A DNA stretch of 64,000 bases from Arthrobacter_H sp030452125 (GTDB taxonomy: Bacteria > Actinomycetota > Actinomycetes > Actinomycetales > Micrococcaceae), in NCBI GenBank assembly GCA_052379645.1, contig JBQSYU010000014.1; one strand, given 5' to 3'. The notes under the pieces are model-generated. The model worked only from the letters and a program-made list of their open reading frames with translations, ran no database searches and was not told the DNA's origin. Positions 57,443 through 64,000 of the stretch are shown here, piece by piece. A program made the translations under genes and the position numbers. Each line of letters begins with the position of its first letter. The first letter of the stretch is position 1.

Positions 57443-58456
57443 TTGAGCCCGAACACCGCAGCCGATCTGCCCACCACCATGCGCGCCGTGGAGTATTCCG
57501 GACCCGGGGGCAGCGAGGTCATCCGCCTGGCCGAACGCCCGGTCCCGACCCCGGGGGCCGGGGAAGTGCTGATCCGGGTCGCCGCGGCCGGCCTGAACCG
57601 CGCCGATGTCGCCCAACGGCAGGGAAACTACCCGCCGCCGGAGGGGGCCTCCGACGTCCCTGGCCTGGAGGTTTCGGGAACCATCGCCGCCAGCGGCCCC
57701 GATGTGGAGGGGTACGACGCCGGTGACCGTGTCTGTGCGCTGCTGGCCGGCGGCGGGTACGCCGAGTACGTCGCGGTCCCGGCCGTCCAGGTCCTGCCGG
57801 TCCCGCAGGGCATCGGTCTGGTCGAAGCCGCCGGGCTGCCGGAGGTGGCGTCGACCGTGTGGTCGAACCTGTTCATGGAGGCCGGGCTGTCCGCGGGGCA
57901 GTGGGCCCTGATCCACGGTGGGGCCGGGGGCATCGGCACCATGGCCACCCAGCTCGCCACCGCCTACGGCGCCCAGGTGGTGGTCACCGCCGGCAGTGCC
58001 GGGAAGATCGACTACTGCCGGGGGTTCGGTGCCGTGGACGGGATCAACTACCGCGAGGAGGACTTCGTCGAACGGATGCGCACGATCAGCGATGGCCACG
58101 GGGCCGACGTCGTCCTGGACATCATGGGAGCGAAGTACCTCGCACGGAATCTGGAGGTCCTCGCCCCCGACGGCCGGCTGGTGGTCATCGCCCTGCAGGG
58201 CGGGGCCAAGGCCGAGCTCAACCTGGCCCGGCTGATGACCCGACGCCTGCGCGTCATCGGCACCACCCTGCGGGCCCGCAGCCTTCAGGCCAAGGGCCGG
58301 GTCGTGGAGGGGGTGCGGACCGGGGTCTGGCCGCTGGTCGAGGAGGGTACGGTCCGTCCGGTGGTGGAGAAGACCTTCCCGTTGGCCGAAGCAGCCGCCG
58401 CCCACGAATACTTCGACTCCGGGGAACACCGGGGCAAGATCCTGCTGACCGTCTAG
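57443..58456 (+). CDS. Zinc-independent quinone oxidoreductase (MDR family)
   Basis: This 337-residue protein belongs to the medium-chain reductase family, NADPH:quinone oxidoreductase group. MRAVEYSGPGG starts the catalytic domain, GLNRADVAQRQG follows, and the NADPH-binding IHGGAGGIGTMATQLA motif is clear; no zinc ligands are seen. Start is TTG at 57443 with AAGGGA about 8 bases upstream. The ATG at 57479 is the alternative, but it has no ribosome-binding site. Confidence 0.87.
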   Translation: MSPNTAADLPTTMRAVEYSGPGGSEVIRLAERPVPTPGAGEVLIRVAAAGLNRADVAQRQGNYPPPEGASDVPGLEVSGTIAASGPDVEGYDAGDRVCALLAGGGYAEYVAVPAVQVLPVPQGIGLVEAAGLPEVASTVWSNLFMEAGLSAGQWALIHGGAGGIGTMATQLATAYGAQVVVTAGSAGKIDYCRGFGAVDGINYREEDFVERMRTISDGHGADVVLDIMGAKYLARNLEVLAPDGRLVVIALQGGAKAELNLARLMTRRLRVIGTTLRARSLQAKGRVVEGVRTGVWPLVEEGTVRPVVEKTFPLAEAAAAHEYFDSGEHRGKILLTV

Positions 58457-58508
58457 GGGCGCCCGGGGGACCGGGACGGGCCCGAGCGCGTCGTGGCAAG
58501 ATGGAAGC

Positions 58509-59084
58509 ATGAACGAACACGAGAAGCCGCAGTCTCCGCCCGCCCCGGCCGACGGGGCCGGGACGGACGCCGCCCCGTCTTCCTTCAGGGTCCAGGGGCT
58601 GGTGGAGGAACCAGCGAAGGTCATGCGCATCGGTTCGATGATCAAGCAGCTCCTCGAAGAGGTCAGGACCGCCCCGCTCGACGACGGCGCCAGGGCCACC
58701 CTGGCGGATATCCATGAACGCTCGGTCGCCGAACTCGAATCCGGGCTCTCCGCCGAACTGGTCGGGGAACTCCACCGGATCCGCCTGCCCTTCACCGAGG
58801 ACCAGACCCCCACCGAAGCCGAATTGCGCATCGCCCAGGCGCAACTGGTGGGCTGGCTCGAGGGGGTCTTCCACGGGATCCAGACCGCTCTGGCCGCCCA
58901 ACAGGTCGCCAGCGAACAGCTGGCCCGGCGCATCCAGCTGCGCGAGCTGCCGCCGGGGACCCCGGTGGCCCCCGGCATCGTCATCAACGAACGCGGGGAA
59001 CCCGAACGGGTGGCCCCGGGCCGGCCGGGCGCCGGGGAGGCGCCGGACGAGGACACCGACGGCGGACCGGGACAGTACCTCTGA
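58509..59084 (+). CDS. bpa: Bacterial proteasome activator Bpa/PafE
   Basis: This 191-residue protein matches Bpa (PafE), an ATP-independent ring that docks on the 20S proteasome. The central helical bundle (RIGSMIKQLLEEVRTAP, ELVGELHRIRLPF, AQLVGWLEGVFHGIQTALAAQQ) is typical of the family, and the protein ends in GQYL, the Hb-Tyr-X docking motif. The first 30 and last 40 residues are disordered. A proteasome core gene is not in this window. Confidence 0.92.
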   Translation: MNEHEKPQSPPAPADGAGTDAAPSSFRVQGLVEEPAKVMRIGSMIKQLLEEVRTAPLDDGARATLADIHERSVAELESGLSAELVGELHRIRLPFTEDQTPTEAELRIAQAQLVGWLEGVFHGIQTALAAQQVASEQLARRIQLRELPPGTPVAPGIVINERGEPERVAPGRPGAGEAPDEDTDGGPGQYL

Positions 59085-59086
59085 GC

Positions 59087-59542
59087 ATGGGATGGGTTGC
59101 TCGGATGCGCGGTGCCCGCCGCGATGACCAGGAGCTCGGCGATGGTGTCTGGCGTCGGGCCAACGACCGTTTCGGGCGGGGACTGGACCGTTTCCACCAG
59201 GTCCTCGAAGGCATCGAAGCCGATGACCTGCACAATGCCCTGGTGATGATCGCCAACCACCTGGCGGACCTGCAACCGAGGGTCCGCGCCGTATGCATGG
59301 CAGCCCAGACCCAGCGGCCCAGCACCGGACAGGACATCCCGGGAAGCCATGCCTCGGTCCACCGGGCCCTGTCCAAGGCGGCCAACGACCTGGCGGCGGC
59401 AGCCCAAGCCGCCGCCATGTCGCGACTGGATGGGGAACGGTGGGGATACAACTCCGCGGGTCTGGAGAACGTGGCCTTCCGTGCCGATCTGGTGGTCGAG
59501 GGGGTCCGCCTCGCCGAAGAGGCGCTCGCCGACGCCGGTTGA
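59087..59542 (+). CDS. Small hypothetical protein behind bpa
   Basis: I do not recognise this 151-residue protein by function. It is largely helical, with a charged N-terminus and an Ala-rich second half. It follows bpa after two bases, so the two are probably translated together, and it may take part in the same pathway or be a passenger. Confidence 0.65.
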   Translation: MGWVARMRGARRDDQELGDGVWRRANDRFGRGLDRFHQVLEGIEADDLHNALVMIANHLADLQPRVRAVCMAAQTQRPSTGQDIPGSHASVHRALSKAANDLAAAAQAAAMSRLDGERWGYNSAGLENVAFRADLVVEGVRLAEEALADAG

Positions 59543-59617
59543 GGCCGGGCGTTCGCCGAACGCGGAGAGCCGAGGCACGCTTCCCTCCCCCGCGGATGGC
59601 GGTGGCAGGATGGGCCG

Positions 59618-60463
59618 ATGACCACCTACGAATCACCGAAACTCACGTTCAACGATGGCAGGACCATCCCCCAGCTCGGCTACGGGGTCTGGAAGGTGAA
59701 GGACGACGTCGCGGAGAAGGTCGTCTCCCTGGCCTTCGACGCCGGATACCGCCATGTGGATACCGCCCGCATCTACGGCAACGAGGCAGGGGTGGGCCGC
59801 GCCGTTGCCGCCTCCGGCCTGGACCGGTCCGAGCTGTTCGTCACCACCAAGGTCTGGAACGCCGACCAGGGCTACCAGCAGACCCTCGACGCCTTCGACG
59901 CGTCGTTGGAGCGCATGGGGATGGACTTCGTCGACCTCTTCCTCATCCACTGGCTGCAGCCGAAGCAGGGCAAGCACGTCGACACGTGGAAGGCCCTGAT
60001 CGAGTTGCAGAAGTCAGGTCGCGTGGGGTCCATCGGCGTCTGCAACTTCACCGCCGAGGCGTTGCAGGAGCTCGAGGATGCCACCGGGGTGGTCCCGGCC
60101 GTCCACCAGGTGGAGACCCACCCGTTCTTCCCCCAGACCGCACTGCGTCAGTACGAGGCCTCTCGGGGCATCCTCCACCAGTCGTGGTCCCCGCTGGGCC
60201 TGGGCTCGGAACTGCTCGGGCACCAGGTGCTGACCGATATCGCCGTCAAGCACGACGCCACCCCCGCCCAGATCGTGATCGCCTGGCATCTGGCGCTCGG
60301 ACTCGTGGTGATCCCCAAGTCGGAGACCCCGTCACGGATCGTGGAGAACTGGGAGTCCCTGGGCGTGACGCTGGACGAGGAGGACATCGCCGCGATCAAC
60401 GGACTGGATCGGGGCGAGGAAGGGCGTATCGGCCCGGACCCCGCAGAGAGCGATTTCGAGTAA
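59618..60463 (+). CDS. Aldo/keto reductase
   Basis: This 281-residue NADPH-dependent reductase shows the family tetrad: Asp and Tyr in GYRHVDTARIYGNE, Lys in VTTKVWN, and His in LIHW. The NADPH-binding IPKSETPSRIVEN is near the C-terminus. It matches the 2,5-diketo-D-gluconate reductase group (AKR5-like), though the natural substrate is unknown. A strong hairpin follows its stop. Confidence 0.9.
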   Translation: MTTYESPKLTFNDGRTIPQLGYGVWKVKDDVAEKVVSLAFDAGYRHVDTARIYGNEAGVGRAVAASGLDRSELFVTTKVWNADQGYQQTLDAFDASLERMGMDFVDLFLIHWLQPKQGKHVDTWKALIELQKSGRVGSIGVCNFTAEALQELEDATGVVPAVHQVETHPFFPQTALRQYEASRGILHQSWSPLGLGSELLGHQVLTDIAVKHDATPAQIVIAWHLALGLVVIPKSETPSRIVENWESLGVTLDEEDIAAINGLDRGEEGRIGPDPAESDFE

Positions 60464-60484
60464 CCGCTCGGATCCACCCCTGAA

Positions 60485-60526
60485 ACAGGAAAGGCCCGTC
60501 ACCGTGGGGTGACGGGCCTTTCCTGT
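60485..60526. terminator. Bidirectional terminator between AKR and DUF4193 genes
   Basis: ACAGGAAAGGCCCGTCACC and its complement form a 19-base stem with a four-base loop, between two convergent genes. Confidence 0.9.
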
Positions 60527-60552
60527 GCAAGGCGACGATGGGTCGGGGCTGA

Positions 60553-60852
60553 TCAGCCGTCGCATTCGCGGCAGATCTTCACGCCGTTCTTTTCGCGGGA
60601 CAGCTGCGAGCGGTAGCGCACCAGGAAGCACTCGCCGCACGTGAACTCGTCCTGGCCCTGCGGCCGGACCTGGACGACCAACTCGTCATCAATGATGGCT
60701 CCGGGCAGTTCACCGCCATCAAGCGGCTCGTCCTCGTCCAATTGCTGGACGGCAGTCTTCTGGTTCGGCGCGTCCATCGCCTTGACCTGCTTGAGGGTTT
60801 CTTCGCTTCGTTCAGCGACATCGGGGCGGACTTCGTCGTAGTCGACAGCCAT
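60553..60852 (-). CDS. DUF4193 protein (small zinc-ribbon)
   Basis: This 99-residue protein matches DUF4193, found throughout actinobacteria. The N-terminal half is acidic; the C-terminal half has CGEC and CREC, a zinc ribbon. A role in transcription, perhaps through RNA polymerase binding, has been proposed for similar small proteins, but I cannot confirm it here. Confidence 0.85.
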   Translation of the reverse strand: MAVDYDEVRPDVAERSEETLKQVKAMDAPNQKTAVQQLDEDEPLDGGELPGAIIDDELVVQVRPQGQDEFTCGECFLVRYRSQLSREKNGVKICRECDG

Positions 60853-61192
60853 GCGGTACTCCTGGTATTTCGTGTGGTAGGAAGCGACATATTAGGCCAA
60901 CATCGGCCTCAAAGCCAATCGATTTTTTGAAAGGTGTTTCAACTCACAGCCTTCGATGCCAGGGGCGTCGATACCGGCCAATGAACAACCCCCCAGGGCC
61001 GCGGTGCCCCGCTGAACCCAGTGGGCAGGACCAACCGATCGCAGAGCTGCCACTGGCCCGTGCCGGACGCACCGTATCGGGGGGCCGAACTGGAAGACCG
61101 TGCTTCCCGCGGCCGGCCCGGATGGAGGTTTCCGGAAGAAATCTCGAAGTCTACGGTATTGCGGAGGAGCCACAACCTGCCAAGATGTAGGG
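60853..61192. other. Intergenic region without a recognised gene
   Basis: About 340 bases separate the DUF4193 gene from the divergent acetyltransferase gene. Open frames here have no good start and no protein similarity that I can see. Both promoters must lie here; no clear operator or hairpin is visible. Confidence 0.5.
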
Positions 61193-61549
61193 ATGACGAC
61201 GATTAGCATCCGCTGGGTCGGCGACCCACCAACAGAATCATCGGGCTGGTTGGCAGCCTTCACCGAAGACGGCACGAACGTCGGGGAAGCCGCCTACCGG
61301 AGTTGGGAAGAGGATTCCCGGCTGACCTATCTGGGCGACTTCATCGTCGCCCCCGAATACCGCAAGCACGGTATCGCCAAGGACATGATGAGCACCGTGT
61401 TCGACCATCTGGGGCGGGACCGGCAGTACATCGTCTCGCTCACGGGCAACCTGGGCCGGATGTTCATGGAGGCCGTGGCCGGGGAGGAGGGGGCGCCGAA
61501 AATCTTCGAACTCCACGAAGACGACACCACCTACCGGCCCATGAACTAG
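61193..61549 (+). CDS. Small GNAT-like acetyltransferase
   Basis: This 118-residue protein has the acetyl-CoA binding pattern of GNAT enzymes (FIVAPEYRKHGIAKDMM, the R/Q-x2-G-x-A/G loop) and is short for the family. The ATG at 61193 starts MTTISIRWVG. It stands alone. The substrate is unknown, and a non-catalytic role is possible. Confidence 0.7.
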   Translation: MTTISIRWVGDPPTESSGWLAAFTEDGTNVGEAAYRSWEEDSRLTYLGDFIVAPEYRKHGIAKDMMSTVFDHLGRDRQYIVSLTGNLGRMFMEAVAGEEGAPKIFELHEDDTTYRPMN

Positions 61550-61695
61550 GGACGCCTGCGAGTGCTCGGCGCCCACCCTCACCGCCCGTGCCGGGGGCGT
61601 GAACACTGTCACGGGATGCTCCGTAGGGATCCATGATGTGGAGTGATTCGGGGTAACTGCCCAGGTCAGGGCGTTTCCCTGCCATGCTGGGGTGC

Positions 61696-61920
61696 ATGAA
61701 GGCGACTCGAAACGGAATCATGGTCGCGTTGACCGCGGTGGGATCCAACATCATTGTGGACGTCTACACGGATCTGTCGACGGCACACCGTCTGCTCGTT
61801 TCCATCGGTATTTCCGTGCTGCTCAGCATCGTTCTGGCGATCCGCACCACGCGCCGGAACGAGCAGGAGCCCGAATGGGAAACATTCGGCGGGCCAGGCC
61901 CCGGCAGCAACTTTCGGTAG
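61696..61920 (+). CDS. Small membrane protein
   Basis: This 74-residue protein starts at the ATG at 61696 (MKATRNG), with another in-frame ATG at 61684. A basic start, two hydrophobic stretches (about residues 9-22 and 34-50) and a charged tail suggest a small inner-membrane protein. Function is unknown. Confidence 0.5.
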   Translation: MKATRNGIMVALTAVGSNIIVDVYTDLSTAHRLLVSIGISVLLSIVLAIRTTRRNEQEPEWETFGGPGPGSNFR

Positions 61921-61987
61921 AAGCAGGCCCGGGTGGGCCCATCGATCAGGGCCCGGGAGGTTCGCGCGGTCAACCAGCGCATGAAAA

Positions 61988-62024
61988 AACGCCATTTCCT
62001 TGGGTGGTCAAGGCATATGGCGTT
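61988..62024. terminator. Terminator of tRNA-Thr
   Basis: AACGCCAT pairs with ATGGCGTT, and inside it CCTTG pairs with CAAGG, giving a two-part stem followed by T residues on the minus strand. Confidence 0.75.
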
Positions 62025-62032
62025 CTTCGTGG

Positions 62033-62108
62033 TGGAGCCCCCTGCCAGAATCGAACTGGCGACCTTTTCATTACGAGTGAAACGCTCTACCGACTGAGCT
62101 AAGGAGGC
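62033..62108 (-). tRNA. tRNA-Thr (CGT)
   Basis: On the minus strand GCCTCCT pairs with AGGGGGC (one G-U pair), the anticodon loop is CTCGTAA (anticodon CGT, reading ACG), the T loop is GTTCGATTC, and CCA is encoded after discriminator U. Confidence 0.94.
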
Positions 62109-62192
62109 ACGGTGGCCTGGAGGGCCACCAGCCGATAGTTTATAGGAGCATTTCGCCAGCGGTCAAAACGGGCGCTGCCGCCGGCCTCTTCG

Positions 62193-63716
62193 TCAGCACT
62201 TCAAACCATCCTCGGGGACGGTGGAGTCCAGGAAATAGTCGTCGACGGCGTCGCCGATGCACTCGTTGCTGCGACCGTAGGCGGTGTGCCCGCGGCCAGC
62301 GAAGGTCACCAGCACGGAGGAGTCGAGTTGCTGGTTCAGCGCCTTGGACCACTGGTAGGGGGTGGCCGGGTCGCCGGTGGTGCCGATGACGACGATCGGG
62401 GCGGCGTCGGGCGCCGAGACCGGGGCGGCCTCCCCGGTGGGTTCGAACTTCCAGTCCTTGCAGGCCAAACCGCCGAAGGCCAGGTATTTGCCGATCGTCG
62501 GGGAGGCCTCGATGAGGTCCTTCTCGTCCTGGCGCTGTCCGTCGATGCTCGTGTCCACCTGGTAGTCCAGGCAGTTGATCGCGGTGAATGCGGCTTCGGC
62601 ATTGCCGGTGTAGGAGCCGTCCTCGTTGCGGCTGGCACTCATATCCGCCAACTCGAGCATCGCGGTGGGGTTCCCCGCCACCGCGGAGTTCAGCGCGTCG
62701 GTCAGTTGCGGCCAGTACGCGTCCTCGTAGAAGGCCACCAGGAAGCCGCTGACGAAGTCGTTGATGCCGACCTCCCGCCCGTCCTCGGCGGTCAACGGAT
62801 ACTCCTCGACGGAATCGAAGAGGTCCCGGAGCTGGTCGCGGGCCTGGTCGACATCCCCGTCGAAGGGGCAGTCCTGCGTGCGGAGGCACTCCTCGAGGTA
62901 GCTGGTGATCGCCTTCTCGAAGGCTTCAGCCTGGCCCAGGGTGACTTCCTCGTTGGTCAGCGAAGGGTCCATCGCCCCATCCAGGACCATGTGCCCGACG
63001 TGGGAGGGGAAGAGATCGGCGTAGGTGGCACCGAGCTTCGTTCCGTAGGAGAAGCCCAGGTAGTCCAACTTCGGGGCATCGCTGATGGCCCGCAGGATGT
63101 CCAGGTCCTTCGCGGAGCTGATCGTGTCGACATGGCCCAAGGACGCACCGGAGCGTTCGGCACAATCCCGGGCGTACTCCTTGCTTTCCTCCTCGAGCTC
63201 CTTCAACCCGGCCTTGGTGTCGGGGTCGATCTCCAGGGTGCGATCGGCATCGCGCTGGGCATCGGTCCGGCAGCTCACCGGCGCCGACCGGCTGACCCCG
63301 CGGGGGTCGAAGCCCACCAGGTCGTAGCCGGAGCGCAGATCCGCGGAGAAGATCAACGTCCCGGCATCCTCGACCAGATCCACCCCGGAGCCGCCGGGGC
63401 CGCCGGGGTTCACCAGCAGGGTCCCCTGCTTCTTCCCGCTGGCCTTGAGCTTGATGACGGAGAGGTCGATGGACTTCTGATCCGGCTGCTCGTAGTCCAG
63501 GGGCACTTCCACCTCGGCGCATTCGAACTGTGTTGAACAACTCGTCCAGTCCACGTCCTGGGAGTAGTACTTCCCCAGGTCCGCCGGAGCCGAAGGCATG
63601 GCCGCCTCGGACTGCTGCGCGGCGTCGTCGGCGGGTTGGCTGCTGCAGGCGGTCAGGAGCAACAACGAGGCGGCCGCAGCGGCCGCCCAGCGCAGCCGTC
63701 GTCGGGTGGGAATCAT
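62193..63716 (-). CDS. Secreted TAP-type alpha/beta-hydrolase lipoprotein
   Basis: This 507-residue protein has a lipoprotein signal (basic start, hydrophobic core, LLTACSS with the lipidated Cys), then an alpha/beta-hydrolase with GGPGGSG (oxyanion), nucleophile Ser in GFSYGTKLG, and a C-terminal TAP-like domain with His near GRGHTAYG. This matches the tripeptidyl aminopeptidases of Streptomyces and relatives, which digest extracellular peptides. It is coupled to holB by ATGA. Confidence 0.88.
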   Translation of the reverse strand: MIPTRRRLRWAAAAAASLLLLTACSSQPADDAAQQSEAAMPSAPADLGKYYSQDVDWTSCSTQFECAEVEVPLDYEQPDQKSIDLSVIKLKASGKKQGTLLVNPGGPGGSGVDLVEDAGTLIFSADLRSGYDLVGFDPRGVSRSAPVSCRTDAQRDADRTLEIDPDTKAGLKELEEESKEYARDCAERSGASLGHVDTISSAKDLDILRAISDAPKLDYLGFSYGTKLGATYADLFPSHVGHMVLDGAMDPSLTNEEVTLGQAEAFEKAITSYLEECLRTQDCPFDGDVDQARDQLRDLFDSVEEYPLTAEDGREVGINDFVSGFLVAFYEDAYWPQLTDALNSAVAGNPTAMLELADMSASRNEDGSYTGNAEAAFTAINCLDYQVDTSIDGQRQDEKDLIEASPTIGKYLAFGGLACKDWKFEPTGEAAPVSAPDAAPIVVIGTTGDPATPYQWSKALNQQLDSSVLVTFAGRGHTAYGRSNECIGDAVDDYFLDSTVPEDGLKC

Positions 63717-64000
63717 GCGGTGGTGTCTCCTTGGTTCCTGGCCGGCAGCAGCCCGGCCATCATGGCCTCCATGGCCAGCAGCGGTTGGACGTTGGCGGTG
63801 ATGCGACGGCGGGCCTCGGAGATGTAGTCGATGCGCGCCAGTGTTTCTTCGGCGGTGGTGCGGTGGGCCACCGTCGTGAGTTCGCGGGACAGGTAGTCAT
63901 TGACCAGTTCGCTCCCGCTGGCCAGCTGCAGGGTCAGCACATCGCGGTAGACGGTGGTCAGGTCGATCAGCGCGCGGTCCAGGGAGTCGTTGACCCCCCG
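63713..64000 (-). CDS. holB: DNA polymerase III delta' subunit HolB (3' part)
   Basis: The last 95 codons of a gene run off the right edge of the window with an open frame. The sequence (SLDRALIDLTTVYRDVL, then RITANVQPLLAMEAMMAGL) matches the C-terminal domain of actinobacterial HolB, the clamp-loader subunit. The order holB - TAP hydrolase - tRNA-Thr is the usual one in Arthrobacter relatives, which supports the call. The stop overlaps the TAP gene ATG. Confidence 0.72.
   Translation of the reverse strand, partial: RGVNDSLDRALIDLTTVYRDVLTLQLASGSELVNDYLSRELTTVAHRTTAEETLARIDYISEARRRITANVQPLLAMEAMMAGLLPARNQGDTTA

Noticed and set aside
60927..61190. An 87-codon frame upstream of the acetyltransferase gene
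   Set aside because: No similarity, no clear ribosome-binding site; the region is needed for promoters.

Overview
The window is high-GC DNA from an actinobacterium, most likely of the Micrococcales (Arthrobacter-like Micrococcaceae). The supporting signs are strong G/C in third codon positions, GTG and TTG starts, a Bpa-type proteasome activator, a DUF4193 protein, a WhiB protein, a Bacillus-type SdhCAB complex, GTP-dependent PEP carboxykinase and the order holB - TAP-type hydrolase - tRNA-Thr at the right edge. About 64 kb is covered and almost all of it outside one element is ordinary core genome.

Layout. 1-7.0 kb: a glutamine amidotransferase, an SDR/acyl-CoA dehydrogenase pair, a coiled-coil membrane protein, an RluA-type pseudouridine synthase and a Nei-type DNA glycosylase. 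7.1-13.3 kb: the large Lhr helicase, rlmH and a PAP2 phosphatase. 13.3-19.5 kb: aconitase and succinate dehydrogenase (acnA-sdhCAB) joined by ATGA overlaps. 19.8-21.0 kb: a cupin protein and a Crp/Fnr regulator. 21.2-30.6 kb: an integrative element. 30.7-43.7 kb: tadA, upp, a two-component system, a winged-helix regulator, a TetR-controlled YhgE operon, pckG and a PadR/hydrolase pair. 43.9-49.5 kb: thiC with a TPP riboswitch, nsrR-hmp and manB. 49.6-64.0 kb: recQ, a prolyl oligopeptidase, an FAD protein, quinone reductase, bpa, an aldo/keto reductase, small proteins and the 3' end of holB. Five tRNA genes are present: Ser-CGA, Arg-ACG, Ser-GCT, Ser-TGA and Thr-CGT.

The element (21195-30584) is inserted in the 3' end of tRNA-Ser(CGA), with a 24-bp att duplication at each end and a complete tyrosine recombinase next to the intact tRNA. 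The tRNA's probable original terminator is left stranded 9.4 kb away, outside attL. The element carries an excisionase-like gene, four short genes linked mostly by GTGA overlaps, a replication-type P-loop ATPase, a WhiB protein and a zinc-ribbon protein. A 2.2-kb non-coding region holds 22 copies of the heptamer GCGTCAC, large duplications, a 19-bp-period repeat and an AT-rich patch, and looks like an origin or control region. I see no conjugation, capsid or packaging genes, so it is best described as a small satellite-like or plasmid-like integrative element.

The likely cargo lies at the attL end. It is a two-gene operon of an ImmA/IrrE metallopeptidase followed by a protein with class III nucleotide-cyclase signature motifs, reminiscent of the cyclases of the Pycsar anti-phage system but without any visible Pycsar effector. 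This pair is my candidate for a previously undescribed defence or element-control system. The assignment rests on motifs only and needs structural and experimental confirmation.
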